Origin: Cymodocea nodosa | Lineage: Eukaryota > Streptophyta > Magnoliopsida > Alismatales > Cymodoceaceae | Length of the DNA: 64,000 nt | NCBI GenBank assembly: GCA_036874045.1 | Contig: CM072344.1 | Location: 12,682,501 to 12,746,500, forward strand | Direction: 5' to 3' | In this document: positions 9,851 through 21,192 of the stretch, one piece after another | Numbering within the stretch: position 1 is the first letter of the stretch | How the letters are laid out: every line of letters begins with the position of its first letter | Program-made: the position numbers and the translations under genes | The notes under the pieces: generated by a model | Told to the model about the DNA's origin: nothing | The model's database searches: none | The model's input: the letters and a program-made list of their open reading frames with translations, nothing else

Positions 9851-9946
9851 TAACTATTATACTTAGAGAAATATACTTAGAGAATATTATGTAGACTATT
9901 TAAATACGTTAATAAAGCATACATCATCAAAATTAAATACCTAACA

Positions 9947-10324
9947 GTTCACTTAAGCTTATGTCTATTATTTGTGTAAAAATCACTCTCAGAAATAAAA
10001 CTTTCAGATGTCAATAATTATATAAGTATCAGTTTTCTAATTATCATCTGTCAGATTACGGTAACCATTTAAATATCATCTCCCTTTATAATATATGCAA
10101 TTAAAATCATAATCATCTTTTTATAATATTTCTCCCCCTTTTTGTCATTAATCAAAAAGATAATTACAAAGAATATATATATAGTAAGAGATATATTTAC
10201 AACAACTGTTTCTGTAAACAATAATAAGAATAGAATGCATTTACAGAAAAAAATGTATTGTTCAATGAATCAAACAAGGAATACAAACATTACATTTTGT
10301 ATTCAGAAACAAGTAAACAGACAG
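9947..10324 (-). other. 3' untranslated tail of element C
   Basis: AT-rich with no gene seen. At 10130-10146 the - strand shows a run like AATGACAAAAAGGGGGAGA, which has the sequence of a SIRE-type polypurine tract. The expected LTR start (TGTTGAGTAT) does not follow it, so the functional tract of C is probably to the left of the window or has decayed. Confidence 0.5.
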
Positions 10325-12601
10325 TTAACGATCCCTCTTAAGTATATCACTTATAGCATTACATATTTTATCTCTTAGATGCCTAATATCATTTCTAATG
10401 TCGTTCAGCATTGCATCTAAGTCAGGAGGTAGTTGGAGTTGCTGTTCTGCTCAAACTGAATAACTTGGCTATTGTTGTTGTATATGGTCTATACAATCAG
10501 GTTGTTGTTGTTGTTGTCGTTGAGGTTTATGCATGACTTGGAATCGTTGCAAATCTTTTACACTAAATGCTCTCATTCCTTTAGTTTCAGAGAGTCAGTC
10601 GGATAAATTCAATTGGCTTGCAATGAGTCTACATACAGCATCACCATAAAATAACTTTGAACTCATATGCAGTAGTTGAGAAGTGAAAATATCAAACTAA
10701 TTGATTTGAATTCTATTCAGCAGGCCATAAGTTGCATATAAACAACTTCTGCTGACTTCCAAATTGTGTCCAACTCTTTGAAATAAATTTGCATGCAATA
10801 TATTTGCAATAAGCCTTACCTTTGCATTCAGATTTTCCATTAATCTCATTTCAGTATATACATTTGGAATTTTTGATAAAGACTGAATGTTCCATTCCAA
10901 TTGTCTAATCATGTCAAATATGTTTGTAACAACAACACCTTCATTCTTTAATCCCAAAACTTCAAAAATTAACTCAAGAGACAATGTAAACTCCTGTTGA
11001 TTTATTTAAGTTTTCAGTATGTTGTCATTCTTGACCAAATTGCTATAAAAAGCTACAATAAGCTCTTTGTATTGCTTCCATTTCATTCCAACTGGCAAGA
11101 ATTGAATGAGGCATTGAAACTCAAATAGATCTCTCATTTCCATCAAATTTCTGAATTTTATTGGACGAGCATGCAGAATTTGGCATGTAATCAAATTATT
11201 GTATTTCTGCAATGCTTCTTCAGATTTAAAATGAATTGAATTACCTTGAATTTGTAATACTGTACACAAAGAAGGTGATACCTGAAGCCTTGATTCTGAA
11301 TTTATTTCATCTTCAGGAACCTCTTCTTCAAAATGAATGTCATCTTGTTCCTCTGTGAATATATTTTCTTGAACCTGCTCAGGTAAGCTTAATTCTTCAG
11401 CTTCAACAGTGTAAGGAACATTTTCAATATGCTCAACATTCATCTATTCAGTCTCTATAGAATCTTCAGAGTTCAATTTTTCCACCAATTCTACACCTGG
11501 TGTATCTGTCTGTAATTGTTCATTTTGTTCAATAGATATTTCCATTAATACATGCTGTGAATTCTCAAACTCTACTTCTATAGATTCTGAAGAAGGCTGG
11601 TTGATGTTTAGCTCTTTTGGAGTCTTAACATTTTCAATATCTACTACTCCAAACAATTCAGCCTGTGAACTAGTTACTACCTCAACATTGTCAATTATAT
11701 CTGCAATAACTTGTTCAATGTCAGGTGCCTAATGCTCTAAATTTTCAATTTCTACATCATCAGGACTTGTACTAATAGAAAAACTTGAGCTCATATTTGA
11801 CTTGTATTTCTTCTCAAGCTTTCTAGTAAGGGAAAATAAAGTCTCATTATCATCATCAGTTTTAGTGTGCTCAGAACTGATGAGTTTATCAGATGCATTA
11901 TAAGGTACAATGTCTAGGTCTAGACATACATTATCCTTTGGAAATAAATTTTCATCTGATTTTCCTTTTTCAATAGACTTTGTTTCCTTAGACATAATTT
12001 TTCTGATTTTTCTTCTTCTATAACATTTCTATTTCTCCTCTTCAAGTATTGCTGTTTTCTTTTCAAATTGCTCTATAAAAGTTTTCTACTTTAGTTCTTC
12101 AAAGGCACTTTCTATTGCTATAGCCTTTCGAAGACTTTCAACTTTTCTTTTATCAACAGCAATATTTGATTCTAATTGTTTTGAATATAAAGGGGTAATG
12201 ATAGCTAATTCATGTTCTTCCTCAAATGGTTGTAGTCGTGTACCACTAATAGGAGTTTGAGGAATTCTAGTTGAAGTACTTACACCTTTTTCCAAATATT
12301 TTGCATACTGCTCGAGAAATGCAATCTCAGCACATTTCATTTTGTATTCTCTATCATATTTACTACGAATACCCATGTATGTAATATTTGCATCAATATG
12401 TTGAAGTTCTTGTCTAACTTCATCTAATATACCTTGAGTAAAGAAGTAATCTCTATAAATTTCCGCTAACCTTTTGTCCACTCGAAATATTTTCTTGAAC
12501 CAAGTGCATGGAACTTCATCATTTTCTATTTCTTTTCCTTCTGCATCTCCTCTGCTTTTACCTTTTCCTCTGCCATGACCTTTGTAGAACTTGGAGACCA
12601 T
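10325..12601 (-). pseudogene. Env-position ORF of element C, interrupted by stop codons
   Basis: Five open segments (12086-12625, 11729-11995, 11444-11656, 11006-11443, 10697-10984) and a tail ending TAA at 10325-10327 lie in one frame, separated only by stop codons. The start chosen is ATG at 12601 (MVSKFYKGHGRGK). Residues near the N-terminus resemble the env-position ORF of A. The C-terminal third ('MRDLFEFQCLIQFLP', 'VLGLKNEGV', 'VRLIANILHANLFQR', 'KLFYGD') is clearly homologous to the ORF at 35161-36063 in the gypsy element F. It resembles the family annotated in plants as 'putative plant transposon protein'. An acidic middle part links the two. Function is unknown. Confidence 0.7.
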
Positions 12602-12639
12602 CGTTGCAAGTTGTAATAGCAACAAGCAGGAAATATTTT

Positions 12640-13130
12640 CTTGACAAAGTTTACAAAAAAACCTAAGTGCCCATGTAATAAGTGTTTAAATAGGGTTTTA
12701 GGTGAATAACTCAACGTGAAGAGAAGTCGGGTTTAGATATTAAATAAATATTGAATAAAGTTTATTCAATCAAGGTACCCGAAATATTCAAGTATAACTC
12801 ATTGAGTTAACTAACCTAATGAGTAAAATGCTGTCTAGAGGCAATTTTACACGTTACCCTATCTAACATAACGTTTAGTTAGTACACTTAAAACAATTTT
12901 CGGATGCTTGCAACTAAAACGTTCCGAACACATCACAATAGCTATACCTTATCATTTTCTTGAGAACATTGTAAACTATTCTAACATTCCTGTCCTTTGA
13001 ATCTAAAATAGTTTGTTTGTCTTTTTAAATTATTTCATCAAGATTTTAAGAGGACATTAATTCAGATTAACCAAGATTTGTATTCTGAATTATATTAATC
13101 TGTTTTTAGACATTGTTAATCCTCCCCCTA
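12640..13130 (-). promoter_or_regulatory. Internal promoter-like block of element C
   Basis: A TATA-like box (CTATTTAAAC on the - strand, 12685-12693) lies about 85-90 bases upstream of the ORF start at 12601. Upstream of it are palindromic half-sites: 'TAACTCATTGAGTTAACTAACC' split around 12793, and 'TTTTCGGATGCTTGCAACTAAAACGT' divided near 12900. The upstream edge is a purine-rich tract at 13127-13138. The layout is the same as in element A. Confidence 0.5.
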
Positions 13131-13138
13131 CAAATATA

Positions 13139-14191
13139 CTTCTTATATATTCAATAGCATACAAAATATACTTGTATAACAATAGATGTTAAGTATAACT
13201 ATACTTTTAAATTTTCTTTTCAGAAACTTTTGTTATTCTGACTTCATCAAAAATGATTTCTAGAATCAATTCCTACTGTATATAAATCAAAACACAACTT
13301 TGAACTCTATATGTTAATTCAAGGAGAATAAAAGAATGTATCTCAAATAAATGTTTTCAAAAGTACTAATGTTGGTTCAATAAATCAGTTGTCATATTGG
13401 TAGAAACTATATTCGATTCAAAGATATCTGTAATTAATGAAACAACTTTTTCTTTTCAAAATAGTAAATATTGATAATTTTCTTTAAAAGTTAGTTTGAA
13501 AAGCTTGAATCATGCAAGAGCTTTCTAATGTACCTGTGTAATGAGCTTTCAGTCAACAATCCCAGATCTGATCAAGACCTTAGGTTGCCAGATTTAAAGA
13601 ATCATTTTTCAGGACAACAATCCTTACATACCTATTTGCTCAAGTACAAAAGGCTCGTGATCAAACTGATCAATAAACTCTCAAAGATTTTCACTTTGAA
13701 AGCACTTTTCATTTTAAGCACAGTATATATGTATTCCATTAATACAGATGTAATAAAACACAAATCTCATACAATTTTTACTTCTATGATTTTACTAAGA
13801 ATATGAATCAGTTTCAATAAGCTTATACTTTTGATTAACAGTTTAAGATGAGTTACATATAACTTATTCTACAAGTTTAATCAATTAAGTCAAATTTATG
13901 CATGATCATATGCACTTTCCTTGATTCAAATAAAACACTTAATCAAAATTTCAGAATGTAAGAAGTATTTAATGTTTTTCATTTACACTTCCACTTAAAA
14001 TCGTAAAAACCATTAAAATTAATAAACTACTTAAAATCAATAAGATACTACTATGATTTTACAATAAATACATAGTATCTTAAGTAGCAGTTTAAATATT
14101 ACTTTAGATATTTATGATAAGTATATAATATCTATGAGGTAAACAACATCGTCAATACTATTTATCTTTTTTTATGTGGAGTTTAAGCATT
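13139..14191 (-). other. Conserved post-pol spacer of element C
   Basis: It has no - strand frame but is clearly similar over about 1 kb to 29895-30890 (remnant G). The best conserved part is 13500-13800 against 30270-30580. A + strand (antisense) frame of 92 codons at 13528-13806 has a recognisable counterpart at 30356-30583, sharing 'QQSLHTYLLKYKRL'. Whether this reflects coding constraint or only DNA similarity cannot be settled here. Confidence 0.65.
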
Positions 14192-14965
14192 TTACACATC
14201 ACACAGCCTATAAATACCCAAATTTAATCTAATGTTGCAGAATGTATTTTCGTCTAGAGGTTTTGTAAATATATCAGCTAATTGATTTTTACTAGACACA
14301 AATTCTAATTTAATTTTTCCTTTAATTACGTTATCTCTTAGAAAATGATGTCTAACCTCTATATGCTTTGCTCTTGAATGTAATACAGGATTTTTGGAAA
14401 GATTTATTGTAGAACTACTGTCACAATAAATCTCAATTGAATCATAAGATAATCCAAAATCTTCTAAAGTTTGCCTTATCCACAGAATCTGAGTGCAACA
14501 CAGTGCAGCAGCAACATATTCAGCTTCTGTAGTAGAAAGTGTTACACAGTTCTGCTTTTTACTAAACCATGACACGAAATTATTTCCCAATAATTGACAT
14601 GTGTCATTAGTACTCTTTCTATCAGATTTAGATCCTACATAATCAACATCAGTATATCCTATAAGATCTACTAAACTATCCTTAGAATAATATAGTCCGA
14701 AATGTTTAGTTCCTTGTATATATCTAAATATTCTTTTAACTGCAATTGAGTGTGATTCTTTAGGATTAGATTGAAATCTAGCACAAACACACACATCAAA
14801 CATAATATCAGGTCTACTAGTAGTCAAATAAAGTAAAGAACCAATCACACTTCTGTATTTTCTTTGATCTATTGATTTTCCTATGTCATCAATATCTAAC
14901 TTTAAAGAAGTACCCATAGGAGTTCCTCGAATCCTTGTATCATTAAAATTAAATTTCTTAAGCAT
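14192..14965 (-). CDS. RT C-terminus and RNase H of element C
   Basis: 257 residues with '[19 protein letters not shown]' (end of RT), 'GYTDVDYVGSKSDRKST', 'LSTTEAEYVAAA', 'YCDSSSTINL' and 'RAKHIEVRHHFLRD'. All catalytic acidic positions of the copia RNase H are present, so this part is nearly intact. It ends just before the spacer. Confidence 0.9.
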   Translation of the reverse strand: MLKKFNFNDTRIRGTPMGTSLKLDIDDIGKSIDQRKYRSVIGSLLYLTTSRPDIMFDVCVCARFQSNPKESHSIAVKRIFRYIQGTKHFGLYYSKDSLVDLIGYTDVDYVGSKSDRKSTNDTCQLLGNNFVSWFSKKQNCVTLSTTEAEYVAAALCCTQILWIRQTLEDFGLSYDSIEIYCDSSSTINLSKNPVLHSRAKHIEVRHHFLRDNVIKGKIKLEFVSSKNQLADIFTKPLDENTFCNIRLNLGIYRLCDV

Positions 14966-15780
14966 TTCATCTACATATTTTTCCTAATTTAAAAATATAC
15001 CTTTATCCATTTGCTTAATTTGAAGTCCTAGAAAATATGAAAGTTCTCCTATCATACTCATTTCAAACTGATTAGTCATCTCTTTAGAGAATATTTTTAT
15101 CAGCTTATCAGAGGTTGCTCCAAAGATTATATCATCCATGTATATTTGAACAACAATCTAATCTTTACTATCTCTCTTAATAAATAGAGTATGATCCACT
15201 TTTCCCATGATATAGCCTTTTTCTGTTAAAAAGTAGATAATCTTTCATACCATGATCTAGGTGCTTCCTTCAAACCATATAAGGCTTTCTTCAATTTATA
15301 CACAAAGTCAAGATTTTTAATATCTTCAAATCCAGGTGGTTGTTTTACATAGACTTCTTCATTAATTAAACCATTTAGAAATGCACTCTTTACATCCATT
15401 TGATATAATTTAAAATCCATATAACAAGCATAGGCCAATAATATTCTAATACTTTCTAACCTAGCCACAAGAGCAAATGTTTCATCATAATCTAGTCCTT
15501 CTTCCTATGTATACCCTTGTGCAACTAATCTAGCTTTGTTCCTTATAACTTGACCAGTTTCGTTAGTTTTGTTTCTAAAGATCCACTTTGTACCTATTAT
15601 GGACTGATTTTCTAGTGGAGAGACTAATTCCCAAACATCATTTCTGATGAATTGGTTTAGTTCTTCTTGCATTGCCACTATCCAATTTTCATCAGATAAT
15701 GCTTCTTCTATATTCTTTGGTTCCACCATAGAAACAAACATACACATACTATTTAAATTTACTAAAGCTCTAGTTTTAAC
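14966..15780 (-). pseudogene. Reverse transcriptase of element C
   Basis: Open pieces 15226-15468 and 15505-15780 plus broken sequence in between cover the RT: 'WIFRNKTNE', 'MDVKSAFLNG', 'YGLKEAPRSWY' and, in the broken part near 15140, the catalytic box as 'YMDDIIFG'. Several stop codons interrupt it. The upstream end at 15780 is the insertion site of element B. Confidence 0.85.
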
Positions 15781-16297
15781 TGATAGGATCGATAGGCTCA
15801 CCAGAGGGGGGGTGAATGGTGAAAGTGTGTATTTTTAAAATTCTTTAAATGTTGAATCGAATAATTCAACAAAAATGAAATGAGATGAAACTGATATAAT
15901 GCAAATTAGTAGAGATAAGAAACATAGCAAATTTTTAGGTGGTTCACCAAATTGGCTAGTCCACCCCCAAGGTTCACTTGGGCTTCACTAAGTGTATCAA
16001 CACTTACACACTTGCTTTCAGGTCAAAGCAAGAACCAATTACACAGAAGTTTTTAGGTAAAAACTTCAGTAAACCAACCTCTAGAGTTTTCAGGTCGAAA
16101 CTCAAACCAACACTGTATGTGGCTTTCAGGTTGAAGCCACGAACCAACAACTTTAAACCTTCAATCAGAGTTTTGAAGCAAGAGCTTTTTCTGCAATGAA
16201 TCTTTTGAAAATTCTTCACTGTTTGCAGACTTGAGTGTAAATGGAATTCGAGTGTAGCTCACTATATATCTCTACCGTATATCTGTTGTCTGTATTT

Positions 16298-16310
16298 TGA
16301 ATATATACTT
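16298..16310 (-). promoter_or_regulatory. TATA-like segment of LTR B
   Basis: AAGTATATATTC on the - strand lies just downstream of the palindrome array. A related segment occurs at the corresponding place in LTR D (about 52540-52555). This is the likely promoter box, though other AT-rich stretches nearby could serve. Confidence 0.35.
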
Positions 16311-16409
16311 GATATGTACAACGATCATATTTTCCTCCAATGGATGTATTCTACTATACTTAATTAGGATGAAGTCCCAATACGGCAAGTGACCGTTCAG
16401 AAAAATGTT

Positions 16410-17370
16410 TCAAGTCAACTTACCGATTTTCCTGTTCTTTCAGATAGTTAGCTATGCAACTCTCCGAAGAGTAACTGTAACTCACCGAAAGATCACTTAT
16501 CCTTTATTGCCAGGTAGGATTCCAGAATATTTAAATGTGAGCTGTCATCCAATCGGATACTTATAACTGTAACTCACCGAACAGTTGTATACTTGACTCT
16601 GTCAAATTTCGAAAGTATATCCTGTAACTCACCGAAATTCTTTAGGATTTCGGATAGTTATTTTTCTAACTCTCCGAAAACTTATTTGAGCCATTGTTTG
16701 GAATTCTGCACGTGGGAAATTCGATGACTTAAGTTTCGAATGGTTAAACTGTAACTCACCGAAACTCTTTTGAAATTTCAGATAATTATCCTTCTAACTC
16801 TCTGAAAACCTATTTGAGCATCTGTCTGGATTTCTACACGTGGGAAATTCACTGACTTAAGTTTCGGATAGTTAAACTGTAACTTACCGAAACTCTCTTT
16901 TAAATTTCGGATAGTTATCCTAACTCTCCGATTTTCCCATTTAAGCTTTCAACTGTCGGCTTCCTCCATTTTGCACGTGTGTAAAAAAATGACTTAAGTT
17001 TTGGAAAGTTATGCCTGTAACTTACCGAAAAACTCGAATAGTTATCTAACTCTCCGAAAAGAAAACTCAGATAGTTATCTAACTCTTCGACAAGTCTTTT
17101 AATCTTCCGTTCTGTATTTCTACATGTGGTTTATTGAATGACTTAACTTTCGGATAGTTATACCTATAACTCTCCGAAAAGTCCATTAAGCTTCCGGATA
17201 GTTATCTCCTTAACTATCCGATCATTCAATCCCTTTAAATGTCTGATTAAATAACTCTCCGAAGGCTTTGTAAAATCGGATAGTTATTCTTTTAATTATC
17301 CGATAGCATTGCTGTTGCTTTAAACTAGCTCTTCGGATACTTAGACCTGTAACTGTCCGATTTTGTTGAA
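16410..17370. repeat. Palindrome array in 3' LTR of B (about 15 copies)
   Basis: Roughly fifteen imperfect inverted repeats, each 25-36 bases, follow one another. The best is 17195-17220, with perfect 10-base arms CGGATAGTTA and TAACTATCCG and a 6-base loop. At 16861-16893 GTTTCGGATAGTTA faces TAACTTACCGAAAC. At 17275-17304 ATCGGATAGTTA faces TAATTATCCGAT. At 16648-16680 the arms TTTCGGATAGTTA and TAACTCTCCGAAA pair. Between them recur longer spacers such as 'GACTTAAGTTTCGGA' and 'CACGTGGGAAATTC'. Confidence 0.9.
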
Positions 17371-17526
17371 TCTTCTTGATCTGTTCATCTGGAACCTTCT
17401 TGATCTTTTCATCTGTCTGGAAATAGTTCTAACAGCCTTCTGATCTAATGCAGTAAGACTTAACTGTGAAATACAATATGTTTCCTCACATAGGTTTTGC
17501 ATTATCAAAATACTCAGGTACTAACA

Positions 17527-17541
17527 ATCTCCCCCTTTTTG
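17527..17541 (-). other. Polypurine tract of element B
   Basis: The - strand reads CAAAAAGGGGGAGAT directly against the LTR start TGTTAGTACC. This is the usual SIRE-type tract that primes plus-strand cDNA synthesis. Three more G-rich tracts of the same kind lie at about 17666-17675, 17690-17700 and 17781-17792. Confidence 0.9.
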
Positions 17542-17894
17542 ATAATGACAAAATCCTTTACAATTATTTACATGTATTTCACTCCCTAGTGTATTTCTAT
17601 ACATTTAGTCACACAGAGAAACATAAAACAAGAAATTAACACAACTATACTGACAATGAGGGATTCCTCCCCCTGACTTTGAGTAGACTTCTCCCCCTAT
17701 CTATGTGCTGAGTTTTTCTCTTTTAATTCTTACTAGAAATACTGTGAGTGACCATATACTTGACAAATTTCCAAATCCTTCGCCCCCTTTTTGTCATTAT
17801 ATAAAAAGGTGAGGACTATAAAACTTATATAACCTGCACGAGTAGGTTAGCAGAAAAACAAGCTCCCATGTTGTGAGCTTGATGAAAAAAATAT

Positions 17895-18551
17895 TTAAAG
17901 ATCTTGTAAAGAACATATTCCTAGATTTCGTCTAATATGATTAAAAGTTGATTCATTTAAAGGTTTGGTGAAAATATCTGCAAGTTGATTTTCTGTTGGC
18001 ACAAACTTAAGTGAAATGTTCCCTTTCTCCACATGATCTCTCAGAAAATGATGTCTGATCTCGATATGCTTGGCTCTAGAATGAAGTACTGTATTCTTAG
18101 ATAGACTGATTGCACTATTGTTATCACAAAATATGATTGAATTCTGAATTTTCAGTCTATAATCTGCTAGAGTTTGCTGCATCCAAAGGATTTGTGCATA
18201 ACACAATCCAGCTGCAATATACTCGACTTCAGTAGTAGATAAAGCTATACAATTTTGTTTCCTACTGAACCATGAGATTAAAGAACATCTAAATAATTGA
18301 CAAGTACCACTGGTGCTTTTTCTATCAGATCTGCTCCCTGCATAATTTGCATCACTATAGTTTGTTAAAATTAAACTAATGTCAGCTGAGTAGAATAATC
18401 TGAAATCTTTTGTTCCTTGTAAATATCTGAAGATTCTTTTGACTGATTTCAAATGTGATTCCTTTGGTGATGCTTGAAATCTAGCACACAAGCATACACT
18501 AAACATAATATCTGACCTGCTAGCAGAAAGGTATAATAGGGATCCAATCAT
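17895..18551 (-). CDS. RNase H of element B
   Basis: 218 residues: '[15 protein letters not shown]', 'NYSDANYAGSRSDRKST', 'LSTTEVEYIAAG' (catalytic Glu kept), 'FCDNNSAISL' and 'RAKHIEIRHHFLRD', ending 'NLGICSLQDL'. This matches the full copia RNase H length. The residues between this stop and the LTR are noncoding. Confidence 0.9.
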   Translation of the reverse strand: MIGSLLYLSASRSDIMFSVCLCARFQASPKESHLKSVKRIFRYLQGTKDFRLFYSADISLILTNYSDANYAGSRSDRKSTSGTCQLFRCSLISWFSRKQNCIALSTTEVEYIAAGLCYAQILWMQQTLADYRLKIQNSIIFCDNNSAISLSKNTVLHSRAKHIEIRHHFLRDHVEKGNISLKFVPTENQLADIFTKPLNESTFNHIRRNLGICSLQDL

Positions 18552-18557
18552 ACCTCT

Positions 18558-19381
18558 CTATTGCCTTTGATCTACTACAACACTTGAATCATCCATTTCT
18601 ATTTTAATGCTTGAGCTCATTGGAGTATTTGCGGATTTGATGTTTTCATAACCAAATTTCTTCAACATCTCTTTGCAGTATTTTTCTTGGTTGACGAAGA
18701 TACCATTATGCATTTGATGAATCTGTAACCCCAAGAAAAACTTCAATTCTCCCATCATGCTCATTTCAAATTTATTTTTCATTAAATTCTAAAATTCATG
18801 ACAGAGATCTTCTGAAGTGGCTCCAAAAACTATATCATCAACATATATCTGTACAATCAACATGTGCACATCAAAGGTTTTGATAAACAAAGTGCTATCC
18901 ACTTTGCCTATAGAAAAATTGTTTTCAATTAAAAATCTTTCCAATTTCTCATACTAAGCTCTAGGTGCCTGTTTCAAACCATATAGAGCCTTTCTCAGTT
19001 TATAGACATGATCCAGCTTGAGTTCATCTTTAAATCCAGGAGGTTGTTTAACAAACACTTCTTCTTGAATTTCTCCATTTAAGAAGGCACTTTTCACATC
19101 CATTTGAAACAATTTTATCTTCGTACTACTTGCAAAGGCAAGCAACATTCTGATAGCTTCAATCTTGGCTACAGGAGCAAAAGTTTCTTCATAGTTAATA
19201 CCTTCCTGTTGATTGTAGCCTTGTGAACTAATCGAGCTTTATTTCTGAGAATGTTACCATCTTCATCTAATTTGTTTTTGAAAATCCATTTAATTCCAAT
19301 GATGGATTTTCCTGCAGGTTTTTCTATTAGTTCCAACACATTGTTTTTCTGGAACTGATTTAATTCTTCCTGCATGGCCAT
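18558..19381 (-). pseudogene. Reverse transcriptase of element B
   Basis: Pieces 18558-18782, 18954-19148 and 19169-19381 cover the RT: 'GIKWIFKNKLDEDG', 'MDVKSAFLNGEIQEE', 'YGLKQAPRA' and '[17 protein letters not shown]'. The catalytic 'YVDDIVFG' can be read in the broken stretch near 18840. Stops fall at a conserved Trp (about 18955) and elsewhere, and there is a frameshift near 19230. Confidence 0.85.
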
Positions 19382-20969
19382 TGTCCAGTAGGTATCCTTA
19401 CAGGCTTCATCTACTGATTTTGGCTCTATTTCTGATACAAATGCACAAAAATTACAGATATCTTGTGCTTTGCTTCTGGTTTGTATCCCTTTGGATATAT
19501 TTCCAATAATTTGTTCCTCGGGATGATCAGATCTAAACTTTCAATTGTTATGATTCTGATATCTAAGGTTGAGATTCTGGTCTAACACTTGTGAATTGGT
19601 ATTCTGCTTACTTTTATCATCTTTAAAGTTTTCATTTTCACTATCATCATCAATCTTCAGCTTTTTGAAATTTTAGAACAGATCTTCATTAAATTGAACA
19701 TTTATACTTTCCTCCACTCTTTTATCTTCAGCAAAATATACTCTGTAAGCTTTGCTTCTCGAGGAGTAACCAACAAGTATGGTAGGTTCAGACTTAGCAT
19801 CAAGCTTGTCTTTAGCATTTCCTGTATTTAAGACATAACATTTGCATCCAAATGTCTTAAAATAGCCCACATTTGGAGTTTTATCGAACCAAATTTCAAA
19901 TGGTGTCTTATTCAATATGGATCTAATGTGAGTTCTGTTGGAAATGTGACAAGCTGTTCCTACAGCTTCTGCCCAAAGAAATTTAGGTAGATTCGTGGCA
20001 CTTAACATAGTTCTAGCCATTTCTTGTAATGTCCTATTTTTTCTTTCCACAACTCCATTTTGAGCAGGAGTTCTAGGACAAGAGAATTCATGCAAAATTC
20101 CAAATGAATTGCAGAGGTTTTCAAATTCATAGTTTTCAAATTCACCTCCATGATCACTTCTAATTTTCTTCACTATTAGTTCCTTCTGATTTTGAACTCT
20201 TATGCAGAAATTCCTGAACTCATTGCAAGTTTCATTTTTGTGTCAAAAATATTACCCAAGTTAATTTGGAGAAGTCATCAACAATAACAAAGGTATATTT
20301 TTGACCCCCTAGACTTGATACTTGAGAAGGACCAAACAAATCTAGATGTAGCAGTTCTAATGGCCTTTTAGTGGAAACAACACTTTTGCTGTGATGAGCA
20401 GTTCTCTTTTGCTTCCCTAGCATACACTCACTACACACTCTATCCTTCTTAAACGTGAGTTTAGGCAGACCCCTAACAAGATCACTCATGGATAGCTTTC
20501 TAATATTCTTCATGCTGATGTGACCAAGTCTTCTATGCCACACCCAATCGTCTTTACCAGTTGCTACCAAACAGGAATTGCTTGCAGAATTTTCACATGG
20601 AAAGTTTAATGTATATATTGAGCAATTTCTAATACCAGTAAATTTTGTTTCATTTGTGGTAGGATCAATAATGTAGCAGTTTTTAGCATTAAAAGAAACA
20701 GTATAACCTTTATCACATAATTGTCCTGCACTTAACAAATTTTGTTTTAATCCATTTACATGCAAGACATTCTCAATTATACCATTTTCAGATGTAATAT
20801 TCCCTATTGCAGTTATTTTACATTTTTCATTATTTCCAAACTTAACAGATCCTGAACTTAAGTTTTTAAGTAAGTCAAGAAAGCTTTTCTTACCTGTCAT
20901 GTGCTTTGAGCATCCACTGTCCACAATCCATTTAGTTGATCGTGCTTGAAACTCCTTGTCACCCTGCAA
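19382..20969 (-). pseudogene. Protease and integrase of element B
   Basis: 20232-20969 (245 residues) has the protease box 'VDSGCSKHMTG' and then the integrase zinc motif 'HRRLGHISMKN' with 'CSECMLGKQ' and the first catalytic Asp in 'HLDLFGPSQ'. 19673-20173 carries 'KKIRSDHGGEF' (second Asp), 'NGVVERKNRT' (Glu) and 'GYSSRSKAYRVYF'. A stop/frameshift near 20200 separates them. The part 19382-19672 is linker. Confidence 0.9.
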
Positions 20970-21192
20970 ATCATACTGAAATTAAAGCTTTTGGTACCCT
21001 GATCTTCTTGGGTCCAGAGGAGTTAGTCCTTAAAACATTAAATCTATTGCCTCTTGGCAGCCACATATGACCTGATCTTCGTTTGATGGCAAACATAGTG
21101 ATGCCATCTCTATAAGATCGAATCACTCCACCACAATAAGGTATTTCCTGTGGTGTAGCATACCCTAAGCCATATTTATTCCCATTTGATCG

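Larger units (their letters stand above)
1479..9946 (-). mobile_element. Ty1/copia (SIRE-like) element A, 3' end missing
   Basis: On the - strand the order is 5' LTR (8728-9946), primer-binding site, gag remnant, protease, integrase, reverse transcriptase, RNase H, a long noncoding spacer, a palindrome-rich block with a TATA-like box, and an env-position ORF. The order PR-INT-RT-RH defines Ty1/copia, and the long post-pol part with an extra ORF is like SIRE/Maximus elements. The 3' LTR is not in the window, because LTR H interrupts the element at 1478/1479. The right edge at 9946 abuts element C sequence, so A inserted into C. The gag lacks capsid and zinc knuckle, so the copy is not autonomous. 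Confidence 0.85.
8728..9946 (-). mobile_element. 5' LTR of element A
   Basis: TG...CA ends are present: on the + strand it begins TGTAGGATCG and ends ATACCTAACA. The - strand 5' end (TGTTAGGTAT followed by TTTTGATGATG) is homologous to the LTR starts of B, C and D. A TATA-like box lies at 9341-9350 and palindromes at about 9450-9850. Outside the right edge there is no polypurine tract, which confirms a 5' LTR inserted into older DNA (element C). Confidence 0.9.
9947..15780 (-). mobile_element. Copia element C, 3' half (left segment)
   Basis: This segment joins 24249-29832 across the inserted element B. Translation of the integrase/RT linker runs from 24249 into 15780, with a near-duplicated GTAAA at the junction. 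It holds RT, RNase H, a long spacer, a palindrome block and the env-position ORF. The 3' LTR is not in the window, because element A is inserted at 9946/9947. Confidence 0.85.
15781..17526 (-). mobile_element. 3' LTR of element B
   Basis: It starts TGATAGGATCG and ends GTACTAACA on the + strand (TG...CA), matching 22503-24248 nearly base for base, with scattered substitutions. It contains the palindrome array 16410-17370 and a TATA-like segment around 16298-16310. Confidence 0.95.

Noticed and set aside
16410..17370. CRISPR-like array
   Set aside because: The repeats are imperfect palindromes with variable spacing, inside a plant LTR, with no uniform direct repeat/spacer pattern and no cas genes.
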